Translations under genes and position numbers: made by a program
NCBI GenBank assembly: GCA_015061985.1
Contig: SUVN01000004.1
Coordinates: 1-64,000 of the forward strand
Direction of reading: 5' to 3'
From: Akkermansiaceae bacterium
Lineage (GTDB): Bacteria; Verrucomicrobiota; Verrucomicrobiia; Verrucomicrobiales; Akkermansiaceae
Length of the DNA: 64,000 nt
Shown: piece by piece, positions 28,655 to 37,686 of the stretch
Layout of the letters: each line of letters opens with the position of its first letter
Position numbering within the stretch: position 1 is the first letter of the stretch
The notes under the pieces: generated by a model
What the model was told of the DNA's origin: nothing
What the model saw: only the letters and a program-made list of their open reading frames with translations
Database searches by the model: none

Positions 28655-29189
28655 GAAGCAGATATCCCCGGAAGTCCGGGCGGCTGCAGATCAGCCCGGA
28701 TGTTGGTATGCCTACCTGCCGGAACGTTCCCCCGGCTTTTGTCTGATGACGCGCCATGCGATTGTATGGCGGGATTTGGAGATGAATCTGGGGCGTTGGC
28801 GCGCGCGCCATCCGGAGTCACCGCATCGGGTGCTGATGGAAGCACGCGGTGATACCTTCATCCTGCACCGTCGCTATATCTGGGACGGCATGACCTGGGG
28901 CTGCACGCGCCCGCAGGATTTGTTGCCGACTCTGCTGCATGATGCTCTCTACCATGCCCTGCAGAATGGTGCTCCCGTGAGCCGCCGCGAAATTGACCGA
29001 CTCTTTCTGAGGTTGCGTCGGCAGGGAGGTAAGCGGTTTGCCTACGCAGAGTATCTGGGTATAAGAATCGCCGGCGGGCTGTATAACGCCGCCGGCGATA
29101 AAGGTTCACTGCTCATCGAGGGGCAGGGGGGGGCGCCCGCTGCTCTGGAGCCCGACCGCCCTGAACCCATGCTGGGGGAGCAAGGTTGA
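28575..29189 (+). CDS. Small secreted lipoprotein-like protein with DUF1353-like domain
   Basis: 204 aa; FILHRRYIWDGMTWGCTRPQDLLPTLLHDALYHAL...SRREIDRLFLRLRR. Confidence 0.7.
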   Translation: MRGLFFMCLTSALLCGSCRQVVHTINMKQISPEVRAAADQPGCWYAYLPERSPGFCLMTRHAIVWRDLEMNLGRWRARHPESPHRVLMEARGDTFILHRRYIWDGMTWGCTRPQDLLPTLLHDALYHALQNGAPVSRREIDRLFLRLRRQGGKRFAYAEYLGIRIAGGLYNAAGDKGSLLIEGQGGAPAALEPDRPEPMLGEQG

Positions 29190-29195
29190 GACTCC

Positions 29196-32063
29196 TTATT
29201 GTTTGCTTGAATCGAAGTCCTCCGGCACGGTGAAGAAGCGGTTAAGCTTCTCATCATTGCCGAAAATCTCGCGGGCCAGCGCGCGTATCTCGTCTGCCGT
29301 CATGCTCTGCAAATCCTGCATCAGATCGCGCAGCTCGGCCAGTCTCTCCGGCTCTGTCTGGATGCGGGCAATCGCACCCTGCCAGTACTCGGGGGTCTGA
29401 AGGGATTTTTCCGTGGCAGAAATAATCGGGCGGATGGCGCGCTCGAAATCATCATCGCTGATACCGCCGTCCAGCGCCAGATTGCGAAGAATCAGCTCCA
29501 TCGCGGTGTTGACTTTGATGCGGTTGCCTTTCACACCGGCGCTGGCCGTGCTGATGGTGGCGGCGTTATCGTATGCGGCATTGAATTTGGTGCGGACGAT
29601 GGGGGAGTATGTCTCACCCAGTTCGGCGCGGATGCCGTCGAACAATTTTTCACGGACGATGGAGTTGAGCACCTGGAGCCGGCGATTGCGGCGGGTATCC
29701 CTGCCATTACCGACGTGGCGGACATGGGTGACAATCGTCTTGTCCAGCTCCGTGGAATAACGCAGGAACTCGTTGCGCCCCCAGTCGTTGAACTCCACGC
29801 GGCGCTGCTCGTCCGTGACGGGGGAGAAGTCGCGATTGCGTTCCGGCATGGCACCAAAGGTGCGCTCCAGCACCGGGATGATGTCCTCAGTCCTGAAATC
29901 GCCCACCACCGTCACTTCCATGGCTCCCTGCTGCAGAGCCGGGGTGATGGCTTCCTTCACTTGTTCCGTGGTCAGGCTTTCCAGTTGCTCCTGTGTGGGC
30001 ATGGTGAAGCGGGGGTCGTCCCCGTGCAGAATGCGGGCGCTCTGGTAGGAGAAAGCCCCCTCCGGGGTGGTGCGGAGGCGGTTGTATATCTGGGGAAGGC
30101 TGCGGCTGAGCATCACCTCGCCGGTTTCTCTGAATCCGGGATGCATAATCCCTGCCACCAGCAGTTGGCACTGCAGCTCAAAATCCTCCGGGGTGCAGCC
30201 GCCGCTGAAGACGTAGCGATCCATTTCTGAGGAGAAGTTGATGCCCACGTGCCGACCTGCCAGAATGCGCACCAGATCATCGTTGCTGTGTGCTTCCAGC
30301 CCGCCCTGGCTCATGACGGATTCGGTCAGAATGTTCAGCCCCGGGGTATGAACCATGGTGCGGGAACCACCGTCGATGCGAGCCGTCACGGAGATGGCAT
30401 CCTTGCGGGTGGAAATGGGTTTGATGTTGACGCGGATTCCGTTGCTGAGGGTGAGCGTGGTTACATCAATATCTTCCAATCGGGCAGACTCAAGCACCTT
30501 GCCGGGGGTGCCGGGGTTATCATAGGCAAAGGCTTCCATCTTCTCTTCAGCCGGGGGTGTCACCTGTACGGCGTGAGCGGCATTGTAGGCGGCGCGAAGC
30601 TTCTCATCCGTTACCCCCTCCGGCACATTTCCGGTGAGGGAGAGACGTGTGCGGGCGGCATCGTAGGCCTCCTTGAGAGCTCGGCGGCAGATATCCGGAT
30701 CGGCCGCTATGCGTTCCAGCGCCATTCTGAGCGAGCGGGTATCTTCCTCCGGCGCGGTGAACGCGGCTTTCTCGCCAATAGCGTCAATGAGTGCATCGGC
30801 CATGGCATTACAGGTGGTGGTAGCCCAGCGTTTTTCATTGACCAGTGCGGTTGACAGGCTGGAGCGGGCGATTTCGGAGAGCTCCTGCTCGCTGAAGCCG
30901 AATTCACAGGCACGGCGCAGTTCCTGCTCTACTGCTGCGAGCGCCTTTTCCCAGTTCTGAGGCTGAGCGGAAAAGGAGGCTGCAAAGAGTTGCGTGGATT
31001 CAAAAATATCGCTTTCTCCAACATTGGCAGACATGAACGGGCAGTCCTCCTGCCGCGCCATGCGGGCAAGTCGCTGGTTGAGCGTGGCGCAGGCAACCGT
31101 GAGCGGCATGTCGGCAATGCGCTGCTCAATGGTGTCTGCCTTGAAACGCCAGGGATTCACAATGCTGAGGCCGATGCTCACATGAGCCTGCTCCGCGTGG
31201 CGGATAATCATCTCATCTGCCCCCACGTTGGCCGGAGTGCCGATTTCCGGGCGGGCGGGCGGCGTGCCGGCATCTGCCATGGTGCTGAAATGCTTTTTCA
31301 CCTGTTCCAGCATGTCTTCCGGCTTGAAATCACCCGTAACGACCACGGTCATTCTGCGCGACAGGTAATTGTCGCGATAGAACTGCCTCACCTGCTCGCA
31401 GGGAATATCGCGGATGACTTCCTCCAGCCCGATGGGCATGAACTCCGGCACGCGCGTTCCGTTACACAGGAAGCCCAGCGTGGCAATGAGGGTTCTGTAG
31501 TTCTGCGAATCGCGGGCTTTCAGCTCGCTGATGACGATGCCGCGCTCGTGGTTGATGGCTTCATCCGTCAGCGTGGCACCATCGGCAAAATCGCGCATAA
31601 TGGTCAGCGCTGTGTGTACGGTCTCCTCATCCAGTTGCGGTAAATCAAGCTTGTAAACCGTCTGCAGCAGTCCGGTGTACGCATTCACATCGCCGCCGAA
31701 GCCGAGCCCCAGCTTCTGCATGACGGGGATGAGCTCGCCGCGCTTGTAGGTGCGGCTGCCGTTGAACACGAGGTGCTCTATGAGATGAGACAGGCCGGAT
31801 GTTGCCTTACTCTCATTCAGCGAACCATTGTCCACATAGAGCCGCACGCTGCCGCGCCCCTCCGGCTCTGCGGTAGGCCGGATGATATAGCGGATTCCGT
31901 TGGGCAGTTCCCCTGTCACCAGTTGGGGATCCTGTTGCAGCGGCGCAAGGTTGTGGGCTGTTTCTCCGGTCGTTGCCATCGGGGCAGCTGCGGGTGCATC
32001 CTGAGTGACTGCCGGTACCGGCATGCTCAGCGCCAGTGCAAGGAGAATATGTCGCGTGGTCAT
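29196..32063 (-). CDS. M16 family zinc metallopeptidase (pitrilysin-like)
   Basis: 955 aa; signal peptide; TSGLSHLIEHLVFNGSRTY inverted HxxEH zinc motif; two M16-type halves. Confidence 0.94.
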   Translation of the reverse strand: MTTRHILLALALSMPVPAVTQDAPAAAPMATTGETAHNLAPLQQDPQLVTGELPNGIRYIIRPTAEPEGRGSVRLYVDNGSLNESKATSGLSHLIEHLVFNGSRTYKRGELIPVMQKLGLGFGGDVNAYTGLLQTVYKLDLPQLDEETVHTALTIMRDFADGATLTDEAINHERGIVISELKARDSQNYRTLIATLGFLCNGTRVPEFMPIGLEEVIRDIPCEQVRQFYRDNYLSRRMTVVVTGDFKPEDMLEQVKKHFSTMADAGTPPARPEIGTPANVGADEMIIRHAEQAHVSIGLSIVNPWRFKADTIEQRIADMPLTVACATLNQRLARMARQEDCPFMSANVGESDIFESTQLFAASFSAQPQNWEKALAAVEQELRRACEFGFSEQELSEIARSSLSTALVNEKRWATTTCNAMADALIDAIGEKAAFTAPEEDTRSLRMALERIAADPDICRRALKEAYDAARTRLSLTGNVPEGVTDEKLRAAYNAAHAVQVTPPAEEKMEAFAYDNPGTPGKVLESARLEDIDVTTLTLSNGIRVNIKPISTRKDAISVTARIDGGSRTMVHTPGLNILTESVMSQGGLEAHSNDDLVRILAGRHVGINFSSEMDRYVFSGGCTPEDFELQCQLLVAGIMHPGFRETGEVMLSRSLPQIYNRLRTTPEGAFSYQSARILHGDDPRFTMPTQEQLESLTTEQVKEAITPALQQGAMEVTVVGDFRTEDIIPVLERTFGAMPERNRDFSPVTDEQRRVEFNDWGRNEFLRYSTELDKTIVTHVRHVGNGRDTRRNRRLQVLNSIVREKLFDGIRAELGETYSPIVRTKFNAAYDNAATISTASAGVKGNRIKVNTAMELILRNLALDGGISDDDFERAIRPIISATEKSLQTPEYWQGAIARIQTEPERLAELRDLMQDLQSMTADEIRALAREIFGNDEKLNRFFTVPEDFDSSKQ

Positions 32064-32223
32064 GGTGCTGTAATTAGGTTAGAATGATTACAGACAACAG
32101 TAAAAACCAGATGCGCTCATTTGTCAAGCTTTCCCCGTGTCCACCCGTTTCAACGATTGATGTTTTTTTTCGAAAAAAACTTGCGGATTAAGACTTTTAC
32201 CGTATTAATAGTGATAGAGTATC

Positions 32224-33435
32224 ATGAAAAAGTGCACTCGCATCCTCTTGTCTGTTGTTCTTGCCGGCCTGCTGCTGCCGGTGGCCGTGGTGGTGGGGCT
32301 TTGGGTATATGATGCATCCCCGGGCTGGAGATTCGTCGATATGGAGTTTCACCCTTCATGGTCGGAGCCGGAGCGTGCGGCCATTCGTCGTTTAGACAAA
32401 AAGTTGAGAGCGAAGTATGACGAGCTGGGGTTCTTCATGGATTTTGTTACTCTGGATGAGCCGTTATCAGAGAGGCGGAGGCAGATAGCGGAAGCTGTTC
32501 AGTTGTTGGAGACTGCGGCGGCCTGCGGTCGCGGGGATGTGTATGGCACGAATGGATGCCAACCGGCATGGTACGCCGCGTGGATGGATGAGCCCTTGTT
32601 GGTTAAGGCGTTGGTGCAACGCGGTGCCGACCCGAACAAACCATATCTGTTTCCGGCTTACTTAGACCCGTCATCGCTTATAAGAAGTGATGTGCTGTGC
32701 GCGGTAGTCATGCACGGCGGGTATTCTGCCGCTGATGAGTTGCATCTGGACGCGAAGGAGGCGCTGGAGCTTACCGAATGGCTGTTGGCAAACGGCGCGG
32801 ATTGGAGGAAAAGTTCGTCGGATATGCTCTCCTCATGTGTGGTTACGGGGGCCATGACCATGCATGAGAAAGATAGTGATTTTGCAGCCGAACTGGCGGT
32901 ACGCATGTGTATCCGGATGAATGGTTTGCCGGATGACAAAATGAATGCGTTGGTAAGTGTGTTGATGAACAGGAGCGGAGGATGCAGCCTGCCATATTTG
33001 CATCGCCTGTCAGCAGCCGGACTTCTGCCTCGCCGTGTTCTGGAACGCGAGGAGGGGAGTATTCTGTGTTTCCTGCGCCCCGGCAATCCGTATGCGGTGG
33101 AGTATCTGCACTGGCTGTTGGATGATATGAAGCTCAATGTTAACCATAAGGGGGTAGTTCCTCCAGACCCCTCGCGCAGGGCGGATGAGGACGATATGGT
33201 CTATGAATTACGTCTGCGCGAACATCGGAAACAAAACCGCCGGATGTACCCGCTGTCGTTTATTCTGCGACATATGATTCTGCCGGATAGTGAGGCGGAG
33301 AGGGAGAGGTACATGAAGTGTCTGGAGATGTTGTTGCAGCGGGGGGCGCGGTATTGTCGGGCCGATTTTGGGGAATTAGGCATCCCCGGAATCCTCGAAT
33401 TGCTCGATAAATACCCCGAGCAGGAAGAAAAATAG
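32224..33435 (+). CDS. Membrane-anchored protein with degenerate ankyrin-like repeats
   Basis: 403 aa; N-terminal TM; LVKALVQRGADPNKPY, LTEWLLANGADW, CLEMLLQRGARY. Confidence 0.65.
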   Translation: MKKCTRILLSVVLAGLLLPVAVVVGLWVYDASPGWRFVDMEFHPSWSEPERAAIRRLDKKLRAKYDELGFFMDFVTLDEPLSERRRQIAEAVQLLETAAACGRGDVYGTNGCQPAWYAAWMDEPLLVKALVQRGADPNKPYLFPAYLDPSSLIRSDVLCAVVMHGGYSAADELHLDAKEALELTEWLLANGADWRKSSSDMLSSCVVTGAMTMHEKDSDFAAELAVRMCIRMNGLPDDKMNALVSVLMNRSGGCSLPYLHRLSAAGLLPRRVLEREEGSILCFLRPGNPYAVEYLHWLLDDMKLNVNHKGVVPPDPSRRADEDDMVYELRLREHRKQNRRMYPLSFILRHMILPDSEAERERYMKCLEMLLQRGARYCRADFGELGIPGILELLDKYPEQEEK

Positions 33436-33528
33436 CCGCGAAAATCGTCAATTTTTGCTGATTCCATGCGGAAAACAGGCGGTTTTGTCTTTACTTAACA
33501 GGTAGGCGGGCGTATAGTCTGGGGTGAC

Positions 33529-35223
33529 ATGCACGCACCCAGTCTCTTCAAATCTCTCCGCGAGTATAACCGCAAGACATTTTTAGCTGACCTGACATCC
33601 GGCCTCACCGTTGGCGTGGTGGCTTTGCCGCTTGCCATGGCCTTTGCCATCGCCTGCGGATGCTCGGAAATTACCCCCTCTACCGGCCTGGTGACGGCGG
33701 TGGTGGCCGGGTTTATGATATCGCTGCTCGGCGGCAGCAAGTTCCAGATTGGCGGCCCCACCGGCGCTTTCGTGGTGATTATTGCCGGGGTGGTGGCGAG
33801 CTTCGGTTTCAGCGGGTTGGTGATGTGTACGCTGCTGGCCGGGCTTTTCCTCATTCTCTTCGGCGTGTTCAAGATGGGGTCTCTCATCAAGTTCATCCCA
33901 TTCCCGGTGACCACGGGCTTTACCTCCGGCATTGCCGTGACCATTTTCTGCACCCAGGTGAAGGACTTGCTGGGCTTACAGATAGACGGAGCCGTTCCCG
34001 CAGAGTTCATCTCCAAATGGGGCTGCTATTTCGCGCATATCAACACCATCAATCCCTGGGCGGTAGGACTGTCGCTGCTCACCATTGTGGTGATTCTGGT
34101 GGTGAAGCGTTTCTGCCCGCGTCTGCCGTTCATGCTCATCGGCATGCTGGTCAGCACCGTGGTCTGCTGCGTGTTCAACCTGCCGGTGGAAACCATTGGT
34201 TCTCGCTTCGGTGAGCTGCCGCACGGTCTGCCGTCCCCCAGCCTGCCGACGGTGGATTGGGCGCATCTGCCGGAGCTGATACAGCCGGCCTTTGTTATCG
34301 CGCTGCTGGCGGCCATTGAATCACTGCTCAGTGCCAGCGTGGCGGATGGTATGACCGGCTCCCGCCACCATCCGAACACGGAGCTGGTGGGGCAGGGCGT
34401 GGGTAACATCTGCTCCGCGCTCTTCGGCGGCCTGCCTGCCACCGGTGCCATTGCCCGCACGGCCACCAACATTCGCGCCGGGGCTAAGACTCCCGTCTCC
34501 GGCCTGATTCATGCGCTCACGCTGCTGCTCATCCTCATGCTGCTGGGGCAGTACGCGGCCATGGTGCCGCTGGCGGCTCTGGCGGGCATTCTGGTGATTG
34601 TCTGCTGGAACATGGCAGAGGTTTCTACCTTCACCCATCTGCTCACCGGGCCGCGGCAGGATGCCGTGGTGCTGGCACTCACCTTCATTCTCACCGTATT
34701 GATTGACCTGGTGGTTGCCGTGGAGGTGGGCGTGGTGCTGGCCTCGTTGCTGTTCATCGGACGCATGGCTCAAATCAGCAACGTGGAGAGCGTCAACAAC
34801 GTGTTCGGTGATGACGAGGAGGAAAATCCCGCCCGTTCCCGTTACCTGCGCGAGATTCCGAACAATGTGGAAGTCTTCGACGTGCAGGGGCCGTTCTTCT
34901 TTGGTGCTGTGGAGCAGTTCAAGGACCGTGTCTTCCGCTCCGTGGAGCATGATGTGGATTACATCCTGTTGCGTCTGCGCCTGGTGCCGGCTCTGGATGC
35001 GTCCGGTCTGCATGCGCTGGAGGATTTTCAGGCATATTGCGGACGCCGTGGGATTACACTGCTGCTCTGCGGTGTGCAGAAGCAGCCCATGAAGGTCATC
35101 CGCCGCGATAAGCAGTTCATTGATGTGCTGACCATGGAGAATATCTGTGAGAACATCGATGCCGCCCTCGTTCGCATCAAGGAACTGGAAGCTGTCCGGA
35201 AAACCATAGAAAAAGGCGGTTGA
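33529..35223 (+). CDS. SulP-family anion permease with STAS domain
   Basis: 564 aa; DLTSGLTVGVVALPLAMAFAIACG, GGSKFQIGGPTGAFVVII, C-terminal STAS VEVFDVQGPFFFGAVEQFKD...LDASGLHALEDF. Confidence 0.95.
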   Translation: MHAPSLFKSLREYNRKTFLADLTSGLTVGVVALPLAMAFAIACGCSEITPSTGLVTAVVAGFMISLLGGSKFQIGGPTGAFVVIIAGVVASFGFSGLVMCTLLAGLFLILFGVFKMGSLIKFIPFPVTTGFTSGIAVTIFCTQVKDLLGLQIDGAVPAEFISKWGCYFAHINTINPWAVGLSLLTIVVILVVKRFCPRLPFMLIGMLVSTVVCCVFNLPVETIGSRFGELPHGLPSPSLPTVDWAHLPELIQPAFVIALLAAIESLLSASVADGMTGSRHHPNTELVGQGVGNICSALFGGLPATGAIARTATNIRAGAKTPVSGLIHALTLLLILMLLGQYAAMVPLAALAGILVIVCWNMAEVSTFTHLLTGPRQDAVVLALTFILTVLIDLVVAVEVGVVLASLLFIGRMAQISNVESVNNVFGDDEEENPARSRYLREIPNNVEVFDVQGPFFFGAVEQFKDRVFRSVEHDVDYILLRLRLVPALDASGLHALEDFQAYCGRRGITLLLCGVQKQPMKVIRRDKQFIDVLTMENICENIDAALVRIKELEAVRKTIEKGG

Positions 35224-35299
35224 TATCCCATCCCGCAAAAACATGCTTGCGTCCCGGGGTGCGTCATGGTAGACTTCCGATAATCGCCGACTCCGTTTC

Positions 35300-36316
35300 A
35301 TGTCGAAGAATATCCTCGAGGTCTCCAATCTCCACATGCACTTTCCGGTGCGTGAGGGGCTTTTCACCCGCTCGGAAAGTGTGGTGAAAGCTGTGGACGA
35401 CGTGTCGTTCACCATTGCTCCCGGGGAGACGCTCAGTCTGGTGGGTGAGAGTGGATGCGGCAAGAGTACCATCGGGCGCTGCGTGGTGCGCTTGCTGGAG
35501 CCTACCTCCGGTCATATCCGATTGCTGGGGAAGGATATCACGCATCGTGCCCAGTGGCGCATGCGGAAGCTGCGTCGGCGGGTGCAGATGGTGTTTCAGG
35601 ACCCGGCGGATTCGCTTGACCCGCGTATGGATGTACGCCATATCATCGGTGAACCGCTGGAAATCCACGATATCGGCTCTCGCCAATGGCGGAAAAAGAA
35701 GGTGGATGCCCTGCTGGATTTGGTGGGGTTGCCCTCTACGGCGGCAAACAAATTCCCGCATGAGTTTTCCGGCGGTCAGCGCCAGCGCATCGGGATAGCT
35801 CGGGCGCTGGCACCCGGCCCGCAGTTGTTGATTCTGGATGAACCGGTGAGCGCGCTGGATGTCTCGGTGCAGTCGCAGGTGCTTAATCTGCTCCTGGAGC
35901 TTCAGTATGAGCTGAATCTGGCCTACCTCTTCATCTCGCATGACTTGTCCGTGGTCCACCATGTGTCCGACCGCGTGGCCGTCATGTATCTGGGTAAAAT
36001 TGTGGAAATGGGGGATGCTGACCAGGTGTATTATGACCCGCGCCATGCCTACACCCGCGCTCTGTTGTCAGCTATTCCCATGCCCGACCCCACCGTGCGC
36101 CGTCGCCTGCCTGCCTTGCCGGGTGATGTGCCATCGCCCATCGACCCGCCTCCCGGCAGTGCTTTCGGCCGCCGAATCAACCACCCCTATCTGGAGGCCA
36201 CCTACGGCATGGATTTGACCCCGCTGGAGATTGAACCCGGCCACTGGGTCGCCCCCGACCCCTGCGCCGTCTCCCTGCGCGACCTCAGCAAGCTGGGGAT
36301 TGATATCTACAGATGA
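35300..36316 (+). CDS. Oligopeptide/dipeptide ABC transporter ATP-binding protein
   Basis: 338 aa; GESGCGKSTIGRCVVRLLEPTSG, FSGGQRQRIGIARALAPGPQLLILDEPVSALDVSVQSQVLNLL, C-terminal HPYTRALLSAIP-type extension. Confidence 0.93.
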   Translation: MSKNILEVSNLHMHFPVREGLFTRSESVVKAVDDVSFTIAPGETLSLVGESGCGKSTIGRCVVRLLEPTSGHIRLLGKDITHRAQWRMRKLRRRVQMVFQDPADSLDPRMDVRHIIGEPLEIHDIGSRQWRKKKVDALLDLVGLPSTAANKFPHEFSGGQRQRIGIARALAPGPQLLILDEPVSALDVSVQSQVLNLLLELQYELNLAYLFISHDLSVVHHVSDRVAVMYLGKIVEMGDADQVYYDPRHAYTRALLSAIPMPDPTVRRRLPALPGDVPSPIDPPPGSAFGRRINHPYLEATYGMDLTPLEIEPGHWVAPDPCAVSLRDLSKLGIDIYR

Positions 36317-36336
36317 GCGGGTAAGCCCGTTTTTTC
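36317..36336 (+). terminator. Terminator after oppF-like gene
   Basis: CGGG-taag-CCCG TTTTTT. Confidence 0.6.
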
Positions 36337-36369
36337 ATCCGTAGCTGTTTCCGTTTCCACGCTCGCGGC

Positions 36370-36478
36370 AGATATCGTGCTCGGGGCGTAAGCCCCTTTC
36401 ACGCTATAGCTTTCACGTGAAGCCTTGCGGAACTTTCACGCGCAGCTTTCACGCAAGCGGCGACAGCCGCTTGTCCAA
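36370..36478 (-). repeat. GTGAAAG-hairpin mosaic repeat, copy 2 (inverted orientation)
   Basis: Reverse complement: AAGCGGCtgtcGCCGCTTgcGTGAAAGCTGCGCGTGAAAGTTccgc...cacGTGAAAGctatagCGTGAAAGGGGCTTACGCCCCG; overlaps recombinase 3' end. Confidence 0.8.
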
Positions 36479-37476
36479 TAAATCGTTGCTTCCTCCTCAT
36501 TCGGCAGATTCAGATACCGCGTGCGCAGCAGCTCCGTGCTGCGGTGACCCATTTGCAGTTGCAGATCGTGCAGGTTGCGGAAGTGGGCGGCGTGGTAGCT
36601 GGCGTAGCTGTGGCGGCAGATGTCCTGCTGCCAGGGGCGCGTCAGGCGGTTCCAGCCGGCTCTCTGTCGCACCGCTCTCCAGTGGCGCAGCCATTGCGAC
36701 GGGCAGATGCGCTGCGGGGCAGGGGCTTGTGCTGTGCGCAGCAGCTGCAATGCCGGGCGGAGCAGGGTTACGGGGCGCGCACCGCCTGTCTTGCTGTGCT
36801 GCGGGGCGATGTTGACCCGTTTGCCCGGCAAATCCACATCGGCCCAGGTGAGCCGCGCCACCTCGTGCGGGCGAATCCCTGCATAGAGCATCAGCCCCAC
36901 CGCGGGCAGACAAATGCCGCCCTTGTACTCCCGCGCTGCCTGTACCAGCTGCTCCGCTTCCTCCGGTGTCAGAATAGGTACCGTCTTTTCCACCACGCGC
37001 GGGGCTTCCACCCGCGCCACAGGGTTCTCGCTGCACCAGCCGAGCTTCATTGCCGTGGAAAACACCCCGCTGAGCGTCAGCCGCGCCTTCTGCCGCTGCC
37101 GTGGTGTCTCAAAAGCCGCATCAATATACGCCGCACACTCTTGCGGGGTAATGCTGCGCACCCGCCGCCGCGCCAGCCCGGGGCAGCGCTTCATGAAACG
37201 CCGCGTCACATAGCGGAAATCGCAGAGCGTCCGCGCCCGCCTGTGTTTTCTGGCTTCCAAGGCTTCCTCTACCGCCTTGTCAAACGTCACCGTACGTTCT
37301 TGCCGCTTCAGCTCCTCCTCCCCCGCCGCAATACACCGCAGCGCCCGCTTCACTCTCCCCCGTCCTGCTCGGACAGCCGCACACGCCACCTGTGCCGCTT
37401 CCAACAGGGGTAATTTCGTGCTTTTCAGTAATGCTAAAGCCGCTGTTTCATCATCTGTTTGTGCTATTGTATTCAT
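36436..37476 (-). CDS. Tyrosine recombinase / phage-integrase family
   Basis: ORF to 37509 (TTG) but ATG at 37476 preferred; LMLYAGIRPHEVARLTWADVDL, DICRHSYASYHAAHFRNLHDLQLQMGHRSTELLRTRYLNL. Confidence 0.88.
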   Translation of the reverse strand: MNTIAQTDDETAALALLKSTKLPLLEAAQVACAAVRAGRGRVKRALRCIAAGEEELKRQERTVTFDKAVEEALEARKHRRARTLCDFRYVTRRFMKRCPGLARRRVRSITPQECAAYIDAAFETPRQRQKARLTLSGVFSTAMKLGWCSENPVARVEAPRVVEKTVPILTPEEAEQLVQAAREYKGGICLPAVGLMLYAGIRPHEVARLTWADVDLPGKRVNIAPQHSKTGGARPVTLLRPALQLLRTAQAPAPQRICPSQWLRHWRAVRQRAGWNRLTRPWQQDICRHSYASYHAAHFRNLHDLQLQMGHRSTELLRTRYLNLPNEEEATIYWTSGCRRLRESCA

Positions 37477-37483
37477 AAGTTCG

Positions 37484-37504
37484 TTGCGAATTCGGAATTC
37501 GCAA
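37484..37504. promoter_or_regulatory. Perfect palindrome TTGCGAATTC-G-GAATTCGCAA
   Basis: 10-bp perfect arms around one base, 8 nt upstream of the recombinase ATG; candidate operator or recombination core. Confidence 0.55.
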
Positions 37505-37686
37505 GTCAAGCAGAATACCTGTTATTTGTAAATAGTTGAGCTATTTCATTCTTTTCATGCCCGTCCCTGATGACGGAGAAAGTACTCATTTGTTAGATTG
37601 AGGATGATTGATGAAGAGTCAAGTATTGATTTTATGGAAGTTGTGTTGTATATCCTACGAATTCCGAAAGCGTAGAATACCACGTC

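Noticed and set aside
36436-37509. tRNA attachment site (attB/attP) for the integrase
   Set aside because: I could not find a tRNA-like sequence or a clear direct repeat at either side; only the inverted mosaic repeats are visible.
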